From NCBI GenBank assembly GCA_002104935.1, contig MCGT01000002.1, forward strand, positions 682,001 to 746,000: a DNA stretch of 64,000 nt. The letters run 5' to 3'. The notes under the pieces were generated by a model. The model did not search any database. It had not been told where the DNA came from and worked only from the letters and a program-made list of their open reading frames with translations. Numbering within the stretch: the first letter of the stretch is position 1; the number at the start of each line of letters is the position of its first letter. This DNA is from Hesseltinella vesiculosa (lineage: Eukaryota; Mucoromycota; Mucoromycetes; Mucorales; Cunninghamellaceae). The translations under genes were made by a program, and so were the position numbers. Positions 1-11,935 of the stretch are shown here, one piece after another.

Positions 1-2
1 CG

Positions 3-797
3 GTAAGCAGCAAAACAACCATGTACCTGACCGAGCTGGAGGGCGTGCCTGTTTGCATCGCCTTGGTCAAAGCCGAGGAGGGTGCCAAAGAATACAGACT
101 GATCCGACGCATGGATATGGATTACGTGAACGCGACGCCCTTGCTGATGGCAGGCGGAATTACAACTGCGGACGAGCGCAACTTGATCCTTGGGCTAGAA
201 ATCAACCAGTTCCGCATTCGATTCAAATCAAGCCCTTGGCTCGGCACCTGGATCCCTATCCACCGTGCCCGGTCGCTTGCCTTGACGTGTAGTCTTATGG
301 ACCGTCTCGATCTGTTCCTGCGCCAGCGCGTTGAGAAATGCTTCCCCTCACCCTTGCCTTGGCCAATTCGCCACCGACAACCAGTTCTGGCCAGCCGTCA
401 CCGTTATCATCCCCCTCAGAGCCTCGGCCCTTTGTCTCTCAGCATGCCACCGTCGCCTTTGGACCTGTTGCCGCAATTACCCTTGTCCCATGCGCTTGCC
501 TCCATCATGCCTCTTTGTACCAACCTACCATCCATCTCCATCACCGCACCACCCACCCCCACCGAATACCCTTGGCCTGAAAAGTATCATAGCCTTCCCT
601 TGTCGAGTACCTTGACCAGCAGCTGCAATGAAGCCGCACTGCCTCCTGAATTTCACGCATTCAAACATCGCCCAGGTGCCATCGCCAAGTTTGTCGACGC
701 CCGCCATGGGCCTTTTTTCCCGGCGTCCAAGTCTTCCTCTGTCGGCGAGGATGATCATGACAGCAGCGAAGAAACGGACACTGACACCGATGAATAA
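3..797 (+). CDS. APSES/KilA-N-type DNA-binding protein, C-terminal part
   Basis: The reading frame is open to the left edge; the first ATG in frame is at 21, but the frame continues upstream, so the true start may lie outside the window. The first ~95 residues match the fungal APSES (KilA-N-like) fold: LTELEGVPV, then DYVNATPLLMAGGI, a DERNLILGLE helix and GTWIPIHRARSLA. APSES proteins bind DNA and act as nuclear transcription factors in cell-cycle and developmental control (Mbp1/StuA/Xbp1/Bqt4 relatives); which subgroup this is cannot be decided here. The rest is Pro/Ser-rich, low in predicted structure, and ends in a strongly acidic Asp/Glu/Thr tail before TAA at 795-797. No intron is needed within the visible part. 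An alternative reading is that the GTAAGC at position 3 is a splice donor and the CDS starts at 21. Confidence 0.7.
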   Translation, partial: VSSKTTMYLTELEGVPVCIALVKAEEGAKEYRLIRRMDMDYVNATPLLMAGGITTADERNLILGLEINQFRIRFKSSPWLGTWIPIHRARSLALTCSLMDRLDLFLRQRVEKCFPSPLPWPIRHRQPVLASRHRYHPPQSLGPLSLSMPPSPLDLLPQLPLSHALASIMPLCTNLPSISITAPPTPTEYPWPEKYHSLPLSSTLTSSCNEAALPPEFHAFKHRPGAIAKFVDARHGPFFPASKSSSVGEDDHDSSEETDTDTDE

Positions 798-941
798 TAA
801 GTTTAGTTGACTTGCAAATTGTTGTAGTAAAAAAAAAAAAAAGGCTGACCTGATTTTTTAAAAGAGCAGCAAGGTTTTTTTTTTTTTTTTCATTTCTCTC
901 CCACTCCTTTTTTTTTTTTTTTTTAACTCCATCGACATACC

Positions 942-3900
942 ATGGCGGTCTTTGCTAACGACATTGATATTAAAGCTATTGGCAATGGTGAGCGTGTTCC
1001 TAGCCTAGCTTATTCATATTATGTGGCGTCCAATGCATCGACCGAACGTCTTGCTGAAACTGGTCATCTTGCTTTATCCTCTTCGTCTCAAATCATGGGC
1101 CGTTTCCAGTCTCTCAAGGTAAGACAGTCCTGTCGTTATTATTATCACCGTCTCCTGCAGCACAGGATGTGTCGTTCTTTTATCCTCATAAGCTGTCTTT
1201 CTTGGATGACTTAGATGTTGCGACATCCTCACCTGTGTGCCTACGTTGATATCCACCGAGACAAGCAAGGTAATCGCGAGTAGCCAGTCCATGGAAAAGA
1301 GAAAAACTGTCGCGAATTCATCGGTTTATTGTATGGATGTTAGATCGTGTGTTTGTGGTAGCCGAACACTTTGAGACCTCGCTGCATAAACCAGACGAAT
1401 CAGCTCCAGCGTTTTCGAATACACGGTAAAAGGGGGAGGGGGGACAGGAAAAAAAGGGGGCGATGCTCATTTTTTTTTTTTTTTTTTTGCAACACGCCAG
1501 GCTATTACGAACGCTAGCAGGCGAGTTGCTATTGGCCTTGGCTTACCTCCATGATCAAGACATTGTCCATGGCTGTCTTGCCCCCCACAATGTACTACTT
1601 GATCACAACGTACGTCTTCAAGAACCCTCCCGCTTAATATTCATGCTAGACTGATTTTTTCTCTCTCTTTTCTAGTCAAGAGCAAAGCTGGCTGGCTATG
1701 GGCTGTACTATATGACAGGCCAGGGTGAAGACGTGGATTTTCCGATTGGCTATCCAAATTACTTGGCACCAGAGTACACTTTGAATGGAGAACACACAGC
1801 CAAAGGTGACATCTGGTCGTTGGGAGTGATGCTGCTTGAACTGTCTATCCGACATTCCTTTTGGACGACGTCGGATCTGGGATTGATATTTGATTCTCTC
1901 TCTACCTTGTGCACGCGATCGACTGCCTTGGACAGCCTGGGTCACGAGAACACCGCCTCTCTGGACATCAATGAAAAGGCCCTGGCTTTTTTGGAGAAGC
2001 GAGAAACAGAAAACGAGGACGAAGATGCGCTACGGCTGTTTCTATTGGCATGCCTACAAATCGACCCCGCCGATCGGCCAAATGCCCACCAGCTCCTTTC
2101 CAGTCCATTTTTTGCCAAGACGGCTCTGGCTGACCAACCGTGGATCCACGGACCCGTGCTTTCGTCGGATGCCTTGCCCGAACAGCCACTCACCCCCCCT
2201 CAGCCCAACCACAAACCTGCCAACATGCTGCAGTCCTTGTCGCTGGCACAAATCTATCACTTGTGGAGGCTTGCCGGGGGCGACGTAGCCCTTGATGCTG
2301 CAAAGCGGAATGTGTTCATGTCCACGCCAGTGATCGAGCAGCTACCACGGTCTTGCAGCGAGAATGAAGAGATCGGCACCAACAAACGCGACCTTGCCCA
2401 GCTATACGTCGACACGGTCTACCCTATCAGTTTCAAAGAGCTCTACCAGCGACTGGACGCCCAACCCCAAGACCAACCTGACCGCTTTGCTTGGGACACC
2501 AATTACTTTACAGTGATGGACGAAGATGATGTGAATTTTTTATTGAACGACACCCCCGGGCCGCCAGCTCTTGATTTGGAACACACCAAGAAGCTAGACA
2601 GGACCGGCGATGACAATGACTCGTCCATCACGACAATGTCGTCCTCTTCTTCCTTGGTCGACGACATCATCTTCACCTCGGCGCCTTCCTTACTGTCCAC
2701 CCCAATCTCGTCCTCTCCTGCCTCCATACCGACGTCGGTCGACCCTGCCAATGGCCTCCAACCCACCCCCACCAACTCGTCCAGCAAACGCCGCTCCCGC
2801 ACCTTTTCCTTGTCCCGATCCGATTCGCATTCGTCCTCCATCTCTCAGCATAGCACCAGCCCCACCCATGCTGCTACCGCCACCAATCATACCCTACCTC
2901 TGTTTTTACGCGAACAGAATGTGCACTACCAATATCAGCGCCAGGCTTTGTTCTCCGCCCTGCTGCAGCAATACCCCGCCTCCCGACAAGAGATCATCCA
3001 TCATGCCAAAGTCGACATCCCTCCCTTACTCCGAGGCAAAATCTGGGCTGCCATTCTAGGTGTCCGTGGCGATTGCCAAAAACAATTTGACCAGATCGAC
3101 AAGTACCGTGATTTCGGCGCGAACCGACAGATCGATGTTGGTAAGGATGGTCACTGCCCATTTTTTTTTTTTTTAAAAAAAAAAAGTCTCTCATCTGCTT
3201 TTCATAGATGTGCCAAGGTGCCACCAATACCACGATTTGCTTGCATCCTCCGTGGGCCATGGAAAACTGCGACGACTTTTGAAAGCTTGGGTGGCAGCCA
3301 ATCCAGGATTGGTGTATTGGCAAGGCTTGGATTCGCTGTGTGCTCCTTTTTTGACCCTGAATTTCAATGATGAAGCCTTGGCGTTTGCATGTCTCCAGCG
3401 ATTCATCCCCCGCTTCCTCAAGAACTTCTTCTTATCTGACAATGCTCCCGTCTTGCAAGAGTACCTTGCCATCTTCCGGCACCTGATCAGCTACCACGAC
3501 CCCCAACTGTCCAGTCACCTAGAAACCATTGGGTTCTTGCCTGATCTTTATGCCATCCCTTGGTTCCTGACGTTGTTTACACGTAACAGACTCTCCTGAT
3601 CTTCTTCTTTTTTTTTTTTCTACCCACCATTGACCCACCCATTTCATTTTTTGGGGGGTGAGATCTAGATGTGTTCCCATTGGACAAGACATATCATCTC
3701 TGGGACAAATTTTTGGTTGGCCCTTCGTCGCTGCCCTTGTTTGCAGGCGTTGCCATCTTACGCCAGATCCGGGACACTCTCTTGAGCTGTGAATTCAATG
3801 ACTGCATTGTGTTGATCTCGGACAGCTTCCCCAAAGTGGATATTGAAAAGTGCGTGCAGAATGCACTGGCGATGTGCAAGGTAACACCGCCCAGCGTGTG

Positions 3901-4511
3901 TGCTCGCATGAGTGAGGCACCTACCACAGGCCATGGCGAACCTGACGAAAGCCTTGGCCACCCGTCTCCATCCCTGCCTGGCTGGACAATGCCGATGCCA
4001 ATTGACCTGAAGAAGAAGGATTTGGCGCCTCGGATGCATTCACAAGATTTCTTATCCACTCTGCCGCATAGCCTTGTGCTGGACATCCGCCACGACCATG
4101 ATTTTGTCCGTGGCCACTTGCCCGGCTCCATGAACGTTCAACCTCAGCATCTCAAGAATTACGCGTCCATCTTCAAGCGGATGCATCGCAAATATCATGT
4201 GGTCATCGCTGAGAATGAAGAACAAGGTGCAGAAGTAAGTTTGTGCCTCCATGACCAATACCAAAAAAGAAGTATCCAAAGTCTCACGCAACGCTTCTAT
4301 TTTTCACAAGTATGCTGGTCAATTGGTGCACCAAGAATTTCCACGGGTGGCGCTCCTTCAAGGTGGTATGTTGGCGGTTGAACGGATTCCTGGGTTTAGC
4401 GAATTGTGTTACTGCAAACCCCAAAAACAAACCACAGCCGAATTCCGGGGCAAAGGCACCGACCCTCCATTCGTCATTCGTCGTTGCAAAGAGCCCAATC
4501 CTCGCTCATAG
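942..4511 (+). CDS. TBCK: TBCK: pseudokinase-TBC-rhodanese protein
   Basis: Eight exons (942-1118, 1215-1269, 1344-1425, 1501-1609, 1676-3140, 3208-3582, 3669-4234, 4311-4511) join in phase to 1009 aa. Residues ~1-285 are a protein-kinase fold that looks catalytically dead: no glycine loop, HGCLAPHN in the HRD position and GYGLY in the DFG position, followed by [14 protein letters not shown] long Ser/Pro linker follows. Residues ~585-845 form a Rab-GAP TBC domain with VPRCHQYH (arginine finger) and VYWQGLDSL (glutamine finger), so GAP chemistry may be kept. Residues ~880-985 are rhodanese-like ([13 protein letters not shown]) but I see no active-site cysteine loop. This order is that of animal TBCK, a subunit of the endosomal FERRY complex linked to mTOR signalling. 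Baker's and fission yeast lack it, so its presence fits an early-diverging fungus. Introns carry long T and A runs. Confidence 0.9.
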
Positions 4512-4620
4512 ATTTTTCTTTTTAAAAAAATAAAATCGATCGTCGACTTGTTTTTTTTTCATAAAAAGGAATTTATTTATTTACAAAGTTGATTAAAACA
4601 TGCTGACAAGGGGGGGGGGG

Positions 4621-5663
4621 TTACAATGCAGTTCCACGTTCCAAATTGTCCTTGATTTCTTTGGTGTACTTGTCGTAAAAGCGAGAGATCTTTTGGTTGA
4701 ACACCCGGTTCTTTTCGTTGATCCAGGAAATATCGTCGTAGCGCACATTCTTGCGTTCTCTTGAACGGGTTTCTCTTTGCGTGATTCTGTAATAAAGGAG
4801 AGAGAAAAAAGAGTGAGGTGAGGAGCGAAACAAGACAACACAAGAAGATGGGGGGGGGATGCTTACTGTTCATTGACGTCATTGACAAGACGGTCGACAG
4901 CTTCTTTGGAAGGACGGTCTTGGACAGAGGCATACTCCAGGTCGTTTGCCAAGGCACGCACGTCTTCGGGATTTTCACCGTTGCGAAGAGCTCTTTCCAT
5001 GGCTTCGAGTTTCTTTTCGTTGTACGTTGTCATGTCTGGTTTCAAGGCGGAGACGAGCTTGAGGTATTTCTTGTGCGCAGCTTGGGTATGATCCGTAAAA
5101 CCTTCATTGGCTCGACTGTTTTTCTTTGCTTGCTTGGCTTCCCAGTTGGCTACCGATTCGGCTGAGTATTTCCAGAATTGTTTCCGTTCATAATCCTCGC
5201 CAGCATCTTCAGCTTGCTGTATGAAAGAAAAAATGAGTCATGATGGCCGTAGATGATGGATGCTTGCCTGTTTTTCTTGTAAACGTAGAGCTTCTTCTCG
5301 CTTGCGTTCCAGCTTGGCTTCCAGTTTTGGGTTTTCCTTGCTTCGTTGGAATTCAAGATTGCGATCACGTCGATTGCCTTGCTCGACCTCGGTTGCCTAT
5401 GGTTATTAAAAAAAATAAGAAGTTGAGAAGGGATGGTGATTCATCATTTGTCTTACCCGTCGTCGTTTGAGCTGTTTTAATTTTTCCATACGATCAGCCA
5501 TAGTGGAGGATGAAGAGCTGCCGTCGTTGGATCTGCGTCGCTTGTTGGAAGCCTCATCTGGCGCTGGTGATGAAGCATCTGTGGCTGGTCCATCGACATG
5601 CGATTCAACTGACCCCTCGACCGATTGATCCGCCTTTTCTTGAGCACGTTTTCTTGGTCTCAT
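4621..5663 (-). CDS. SYF2: Pre-mRNA splicing factor SYF2
   Basis: Four exons on the minus strand (5663-5457, 5396-5268, 5216-4867, 4786-4621) join in phase to 283 aa. SYF2 is a component of the Prp19/NTC-associated spliceosome and acts in the nucleus. The N-terminal ~60 residues are Ser/Pro/Asp-rich with an RRR basic patch; the rest is the SYF2 domain of long charged helices, including [42 protein letters not shown] and the family-typical C-terminus [23 protein letters not shown]. The second intron uses a GC donor (cag|GCAAGC) with a normal AG acceptor; no GT alternative keeps the frame. The stop lies about 110 bp from the stop of TBCK, so the two genes converge. Confidence 0.92.
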
Positions 5664-5799
5664 GGTCTGTTCTATAAAAATAAACAAAAGGGTGAGGGGG
5701 GGGGGGAGAGAGAAAAAAAATCGTGGAAGGAAAAAAAAATAGAAATGAAATCCCGCCATTCCTGGTCAAGCTGGCTTTTCAGCCTTCGCCTGTTTATTA

Positions 5800-6675
5800 T
5801 TAATCTATAGAAAAGTCGCCGGATGTAAAATAGGGGCATTTGTGTTGAAAGAGGGCAAGGGCACGATCAGGATGGATGCGAGTTTGACCGAGGCAGATGA
5901 CCTGGCGAAGCTCGGGACAGGATTGAGCCAACTGCTCCAAGGCGGCCTGGCTGATGGTGTTGGATTGGCGGATGATGTGGGGCAGTAGCAGCTCGATGGA
6001 TCGTAGTCGGGGTGAGCGAGCAGCCAATGGAATGATGCCCATGTCGGTGAAGAAGCCATTACATACCAGCGATTCGAGCTGAAAGCAAGACGAGGCAATG
6101 GCCTGCAGATGCTCGTCGACCAGGAGAGTTTGGTAGCTGTCCTGAATGGTAGCGTTGAGGATGGTGAGGTGGGTGAGAGGTAGCGGTCGGTGTGCAGAGA
6201 AAAAAAAGTCGAACCAGGCGTCTTGTTCGGCTGTGGATGGGAGGGTAAAGACACACTGATGCCAATGACAGTGAAGGAGGGTGGGTAGGAAGAGGGCAAA
6301 TGTGTTGGTCATATGCAGGCTGACAAGATTACCCAGACGCTCGGCAAAATAAGGCAGCAAGTCATGGAAAGGGTATGGATCAAAGTGAGCGAAATGGATG
6401 GTGAGATGAGTGATGAGGTGATAAGGCTTGGAGCGAGGCTGAGAAGTGAAGGAAATAGGAGAGCCTGAAGCAGACGAAGGCGCAGAGGTGTCGGGCATTG
6501 CTTGAAAGAGGCGTTCGACTTGGTCTCGACAGCTTAGAGTTGCATGAGCCCAGAGCAGTTCATTTACCAATGGATAGAGCGACCTGCATAGCCGCGTACA
6601 GGTGTTTTTTGTCTCTTGATCAACAAGCTGGACAATAGATAGAATCAGCTCATTGGGGAGGGACGAAACTAACAT
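5800..6675 (-). CDS. F-box/LRR-type protein
   Basis: A single-exon gene of 291 aa starting at the ATG at 6675-6673. The N-terminus (LPNELILSIVQLVDQETKNTCTRLCRSLYPLVNELLW in short segments) fits an F-box, the Skp1-binding module of SCF ubiquitin ligases. The remainder has leucine-rich spacing such as HLTHLTILN, LESLVCNG and LRSIELLLP, consistent with an LRR substrate-binding region. It lies head-to-tail upstream of SYF2, with 136 bp between its stop and the SYF2 start. The substrate cannot be inferred. A second, longer F-box protein occurs at 42.2 kb; both share the general style but I see no close identity. Confidence 0.75.
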   Translation of the reverse strand: MLVSSLPNELILSIVQLVDQETKNTCTRLCRSLYPLVNELLWAHATLSCRDQVERLFQAMPDTSAPSSASGSPISFTSQPRSKPYHLITHLTIHFAHFDPYPFHDLLPYFAERLGNLVSLHMTNTFALFLPTLLHCHWHQCVFTLPSTAEQDAWFDFFFSAHRPLPLTHLTILNATIQDSYQTLLVDEHLQAIASSCFQLESLVCNGFFTDMGIIPLAARSPRLRSIELLLPHIIRQSNTISQAALEQLAQSCPELRQVICLGQTRIHPDRALALFQHKCPYFTSGDFSID

Positions 6676-8164
6676 GAAGCCGATGCTTTTTTTTTTTCCT
6701 TTTTTCTCTTTTTTGTCTATTCAAAAAGGGCGCTTATCGTCCCTAGAGGATCTTGTTTTAAACGACAAGCAGAGGAAAAACAAAATAGGCGTGGCGTTTG
6801 CGGTTTAAAACTGCTCAGGTTGAAAAAAAAAAAAAAAAAAAAAAAAAGGAAAAAGCGCAAAATATGAAGGGTGACACGGGAGGATCACTTTTTAAAAGAG
6901 AAGGACCATTGACCTTGATCTCGACAAAATGGTCACCGGGGATGATCCCACTATAAGGAAATGCGTGATACAAGAAATTTTGTGCGGGAGATTTTATGAA
7001 AAAGACGTCAAAAAAAAGGGGCTCTAAGAACAAGCTTCTTTAAACCAAGACCATACTTTCAAGGGTGATAAAGTGCTTTCCATTTCATTCTAACTGTCCC
7101 GGCTCGAGGATTTCTTTTTTTAAAAGGCAACAGGGTTCAAAAAGGCATGTTTTTCTCTTTCTTGTTCTATGAAATGCACACCCCCCTTTTTTTTGTTTAC
7201 ACCCATTCATAACTTTGGGACAGACTGGAATTACAGGCCGTTAGCCAATCAGATGCCAGGTAATTTATTTTAAATAAAAGAAGGAAGCAATGCGGTCATA
7301 AAAGGGGAACATGCAAGTGATCGAGTGGTTCAAAAATGGGTGTCTGTTTTGTGCCATTTTTTTTTTACTGGCAAGTGGGAAGACCGTGTAACCGCGCCCT
7401 CCCTCAGCCATCTCAACATTGTCATTTGAAAATAAATAAGAAAAACTCAAAAACAGTGACAATAGCCCAAAACGGTTGAGATACCTTTCTATTTTATTTA
7501 TTTTTTCCTTTTTGCGTAAAGAAAAAGACAAGCTTGTCACGAAGGACGGAAACGGAAGCTTGATTGCGGAAATAAGGAAAGATCCGCCGAAAAAAAACAT
7601 AATAACATTGAAAATGAAGATCTTGCACAAACATAGGTATCATGTCACACCTGCGAGAGGTTACAAGATAGAATGAAAACTTTGGCTTGTATTTTTTCCA
7701 GCCGCGACAAGGCTCCATTCAACTCGTTCCTGATTGGCCAACCTGGTCCTCTTCCCAACCAGCGTTTAAAAAAAAACTCTAAATTTTTGACGATGGCCCA
7801 TTTGGGTCTCAACCTTTTGTCATTTTAAACATTTTGTGGGGAATGCAAAGGGTGCGGAAGATAAGAAAAAAAAAAGCCGCCCTGGCATTCAAAATCAATG
7901 ATTGAATCCAGGGGAAACAATTATAAAAAACCGCATGGGCCATTTGTTCAAGCTGGCCGAGGTTTTCTCATGATAATGACGATTCATGTGTGTCATCACA
8001 TTTTCAAAGCACAGTGCTGCTTCCATTGGCCCAACCTAACCATCGGCCTCAGAAACCGTCAAGTGACGCAAAATCTCTGGGGAAGAAAAAAAAAAAAAAG
8101 AAAATTGCCAGCTTTTTCCCGTTTTTTTTTTTTCATTCCATCTTGCCCCTTTCCATTCTTTTTA
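6676..8164. other. Divergent intergenic region, F-box gene / bZIP gene
   Basis: About 1.5 kb between the starts of two divergently transcribed genes. It is AT-rich and contains several A and T runs, including a 24-nt A run near 6823. I see CCAAT-like boxes (for example near 7241 and 7735) but no ORF with family-like composition, no tRNA-like B box and no clear repeat. It probably holds both promoters. Confidence 0.6.
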
Positions 8165-9996
8165 ATGACATTAAACAAACAAGACGAAGACCTTGCGAAA
8201 CGGCCCCGATTTAGTTTCCAGTACTTTGATGAAGCATGCGATGTAGGAGTCGAAAACGAAAATGGCGAACGCATCCGCAGACGCAAACGGCCTGGTCGCA
8301 AGCCTAATCCACCAACACAACAAGAACGACGAGCACAAAACCGAGTAGCCCAGCGCAATTTTCGTGAACGAGAGCAACAGCGTCGGCAAGAACGGGAACG
8401 CCTCTGGCAACAATACACCGATGAGCTTAATGTGTTGAAGAAACGATTGGCCACTTCCGAATACGAAGCAAACTACTTGCGTGGCTGGATCCTCCACATG
8501 ATGCTCGACAGCCTCGCCAAACACGGCACAGTGCCTCAAACCTGGATCGATACCCGTGTCCACCCTTTACCCCACCCAAGCATGATACCTATCCCGTTGG
8601 AAAGCCTTGGCATTGATGAAACCGCCCAACTACCACCGATGCTCCTCCACCTGCTGGACCCCGAAGGCCGTCACATCATGGACAAGACCCACGCCATCGT
8701 CTTGGCCGATACCGCCCCCTCCTCTGCCCCCACCTGCCCTCTCGTGCGCCGCGCCTGCCATGCTCGTGAACGCCGCCAACAGTTCTTTGCCAAGCGCGGC
8801 CAGGTCGTCGACGAAGCCTCGCTCCCACTCCCGCCCCGCGCCATCCCCCCTTGCAACAGCAACAAGTCCGTCCAAGACTATCTGTTTAGCGAGCTGGTAT
8901 CATTGAACATCAACAGCCAAGATGTGCGCCAGACCTTTCCTACCAAGGTCCCATCCCTCCGCAAGCCTCTCTCCGACCCCCACTCATCCTCCGACGCCAG
9001 CTGCTCGCCTTCCTCCTCCCCACCTCCTCCATCCCTCCCACCTTTGTACGAGCACTTGCCCGCCCATCTCTTGCCTCCTAGCCAAACCAACCGTGACACG
9101 AGCCTGGACCTTCTACCCTCGACCCCTGTTACGCTGGGTCCTGGCTCGCCACCCGTCCTTGACCGCTCAAAAGCAACCCAGCCCATGGAAGACGTCATGG
9201 CTACGTCGCCCGCCACCTCCTCTCCCACCCCACCACCCTCTGCCTCCTCTACCACCCATCCGCGACTAGCCTATCGAGGGACCATCTGCGAACCACCCGT
9301 CGTCAAGCGCGCTGAAGACCTCACCCATCTCTCACCCCTTCAAGTGGCCCATATCCTCCGCTTCCAAATGAAACTCGGCAGCATCATAGGCGAGAAAATC
9401 CAGTATGCCCTCACACCCAGTAAGACTTCCATTGTGTCGAGAGAGACTTGCCTCCCGATTAGAAGCTGACCTTTTCCTTCTGCTTAGCTGCCTTGCAACG
9501 CATTATACCACACGATGTTCGTATTGATTACATCCCGGCAGGATCGATTCGAGATCGAATGATTGTGTTCCAAGACTACTTTGACATGGATGAATGCTTC
9601 CAATGCCTCACAAGCCAATCCATGTTTACCGGCGGCGACATCCGCAACATGAAAAATTGGGTGTTTGACGACCAGGTCACCGACAAATTCTGGTTCCTGT
9701 CCCATCGCCTCTACGATCACGCCTATGACGACTGCCACATTTCTGAAGAATTTGCCAACCACCTGAAGGAATGGACTGTTGCTCAACAGCTACCCTCTAT
9801 CCTCAAACACGAACACCTCTCCTCCCCCATCTATTCACGGCCCAACCGCCCTGCACCCACCTCCTCCACATCGTCCCCCATTCCAAGTCAACGTCCAGAC
9901 TCTCATCTGACCCAGCCATTGCCCTACCCTTCAGCCTTTATGCATCTCCCCACACCTCAGCCTCCTCACATGCGCCCCCATCCATCCTCACGATGA
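8165..9996 (+). CDS. bZIP transcription factor with DUF3425-type C-terminal region
   Basis: Two exons (8165-9419 and 9488-9996) give 587 aa. A basic region at residues ~37-75 contains RRRKRPGRKPNPP and QNRVAQRNFRERE, the Yap/Pap1-like signature NxxAQxxFR, followed by a short leucine-rich heptad region (LWQQYTDELNVLKKRL). After a Pro/Ser-rich middle, exon 2 encodes a conserved-looking module starting LQRIIPHDVRIDYIPAGSIRDRMI and including NWVFDDQVTDKFWFLSHRLYD, which fits the DUF3425 domain often fused to bZIP regions in fungi. The protein is expected to act in the nucleus; target genes are unknown. The chosen ATG lies just before the bZIP; an open frame continues upstream to 7898 but it is full of Lys/Phe runs from A/T tracts and looks non-coding. 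The C-terminus is Pro/His-rich. Confidence 0.85.
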
Positions 9997-10540
9997 CATC
10001 CACCCATTCATGTCGGCTTGCCTGCCACCTGTTGGCTGGCTCTGCTCAATGGGCTAATAATAAATGCTCCTTTTTTTATTGTTTGCTTGGTTTTTTATTT
10101 TTCGTATGTCCTCGGGATAGTGCGTCTCTGAAAATAGCAACACCCAAAGGAGAAACTGAGCTTTCTATTTTCTGCGCCTCTTGAGCGTTTCAAAAAGGGT
10201 CCTTTTTTTTCATTCTATTTCAGGGTCAACTTCCCCTTCCACAAAGCCCCACCCTTAAAAAGAGGGATTTCAACTGTATCCAAGGTTTTTTTTTAAAAAT
10301 AACTTGCATGAAATCGGCTCTGCCGTTACAAATATGGTAAAAAAAAATGGTACCGAAAAAAAAAATGAAACGGTGCATGTACCATGCCCCACGGTGCACG
10401 GTGTGTATCTCATGCGTAAAAAAAATGGTAATGAAAATAGAAACATGGCTTTTGTATTTGGTAAAGAGACGAAAAGAAAGGGAACGAAGCCCTCTCAATA
10501 GAACAAGTCAAACTCAGGGCACGCGTGCACAGAAGAAAAA

Positions 10541-10548
10541 TATAAAAA
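10541..10548 (+). promoter_or_regulatory. TATA box of the Kre9/KNH-like gene
   Basis: TATAAAAA lies 78 bp upstream of the ATG at 10626 and is followed by a T/C-rich tract (10560-10590), a layout seen before other start codons in this window. Assigned from position and sequence only. Confidence 0.55.
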
Positions 10549-10625
10549 GCAGTGGTCAAGTCTTTTTTTTTTTTTCCTTTCTTTCTTTATTTTACAACAA
10601 AATATCTATCACATTCTATCAAAAA

Positions 10626-11078
10626 ATGCTTCAATCAACTGTCTTCCAAGTCGCTTCTGCCGTTGTTATGGGTTTGCTGATGGTGGCCGAGGCCGCTCCC
10701 GCAACGCCTGCCGCTTGCCTTGGCTTCCGCATCACCTCGCCCACCCAGGGCGGTCTGCACTGGACCTATGGCCAATGTTACCAAGTGTCCTGGGATTTAG
10801 GCGCCAGCAAAGTGAAGCAAATCACCAAGATTGACCTCATCGATGCCAGCACCAAGAAAAAAGTCTACACCGAAATCCAAAACGTAGCTGGTAGCAAGGG
10901 CTACGCCAGCTTCCCTCTTTTGCTCGGAGGCGACAATGCCGATATCCACTCTGGCAATTACTACTTCCAAGTCACCGCTTCCACCAGCGTTTCTGGTGTC
11001 ACCTGCACTGACCATTCCTCCACTTTTTACGTTGAAGTCAACCCCAACTCTCCTCCCGAAGACCACTGCCCCCAATAA
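10626..11078 (+). CDS. Small secreted Kre9/KNH-like cell-surface protein
   Basis: A single-exon gene of 150 aa. The first ~22 residues form a signal peptide (MLQSTVFQVASAVVMGLLMVAEA, cleaved near APA). The mature part has GFRITSPTQGG, a Trp-Thr-x-Gly segment (HWTYGQCYQVSWDL), KIDLIDASTKKK and GNYYFQVTAS, matching the Ser-Thr-rich Kre9/KNH beta-sandwich family found on fungal cell surfaces, where members are linked to beta-1,6-glucan. There is no hydrophobic C-terminal GPI signal, so it is probably secreted. Two or three cysteines could form disulfides. A good TATA box and a T-rich leader suggest strong expression. The name is inferred from family pattern; the exact role is unknown. Confidence 0.75.
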   Translation: MLQSTVFQVASAVVMGLLMVAEAAPATPAACLGFRITSPTQGGLHWTYGQCYQVSWDLGASKVKQITKIDLIDASTKKKVYTEIQNVAGSKGYASFPLLLGGDNADIHSGNYYFQVTASTSVSGVTCTDHSSTFYVEVNPNSPPEDHCPQ

Positions 11079-11758
11079 GCTCGCCGGCTATCTTTTTTTC
11101 CTTTGCCTTGTATATCACCATTCCTGCAGCCTCACATTCCCCACGCCCTGGAAATAAATAATAGGAACGCCTTGCTTTTAAATTTCAGCCGACCCCTTTG
11201 AAATTCCACCCTTCTTTTCTTTTTTAAGTACCGTAAAGAAGTGCATGATGCCGGAATTGAATAAAATAGACAATGCTTCTGACACAATAATCAAAGAGCT
11301 GTCGCTTCAGAGAGTCCCCGGAAAAATGACAGGGGGATGGAAACTGTCCAATGACATGTATTTTATATCTTATGTTACCCTTGACTGGATGCAAAATATA
11401 AGTAAAGGGGAGGTCTTCGTTTATTAATGTAAACCGGCTTGCAGCCGTCGTTTAACGGCTGCCTGGCATTTCTTTTGAGCTGTGAATAGATGTCGGGTGA
11501 ATCAATCCGACGAGCCCGCTAAACCATTCTCAAGAGCGCAACAAAGTAAGAGTAAATTATGACGCACGTTTCAAAGAAGATCTTGAAGGAAAAATTACAT
11601 GGCGTTTCAACAACTTCACGCTAAGATCAAGTGCGTGCAAAGTTAATTATAGTGTACATTCCGTCGCTCCGGCGTGTGAAAGGGCTGGGGCCATTTCTAA
11701 TCATTTTGGAGTAGGGTATGCAAAATTTAGGCTGAGTTTATTAGAGCAAGTTTTCTAC

Positions 11759-11935
11759 TGTGATTCTTCATCCCCTGGGGATCAAAGGTGCCAAACAAAC
11801 CTGAACAAAAAGCTGGCTGGGCGATCTTCAACCATCTGCTTGGTATTTTCAAAATCATCACCTTTCATACATTAGCGCACCCATTCAAACTTTCACATCG
11901 ATCTAATCACTCAAAAGTGCTGTTCAGTGTTTTGA
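11759..11935 (-). repeat. Dispersed repeat, copy A
   Basis: Reverse complement aligns by eye with copy B at 12214-12440 over most of its length: a TTTTGAG block, ATCGATGT, GGRTGCGCTAATG, GTGATGAT, then GAAGATCGCCCAGCCAGC and GATCCCCAG. Relative to B it lacks about 60 nt after the CCCC block, then matches again at GATGAARAATCACAG. Confidence 0.75.

Noticed and set aside
5233..5241. ATGAGTCAT as a Gcn4 site
   Set aside because: It lies inside an SYF2 intron, away from any start codon, so a regulatory role is unlikely.
7898..8164. Upstream extension of the DUF3425 bZIP protein
   Set aside because: The open frame passes through Lys- and Phe-coding homopolymer tracts and has no conserved character; the ATG at 8165 lies sensibly before the basic region.
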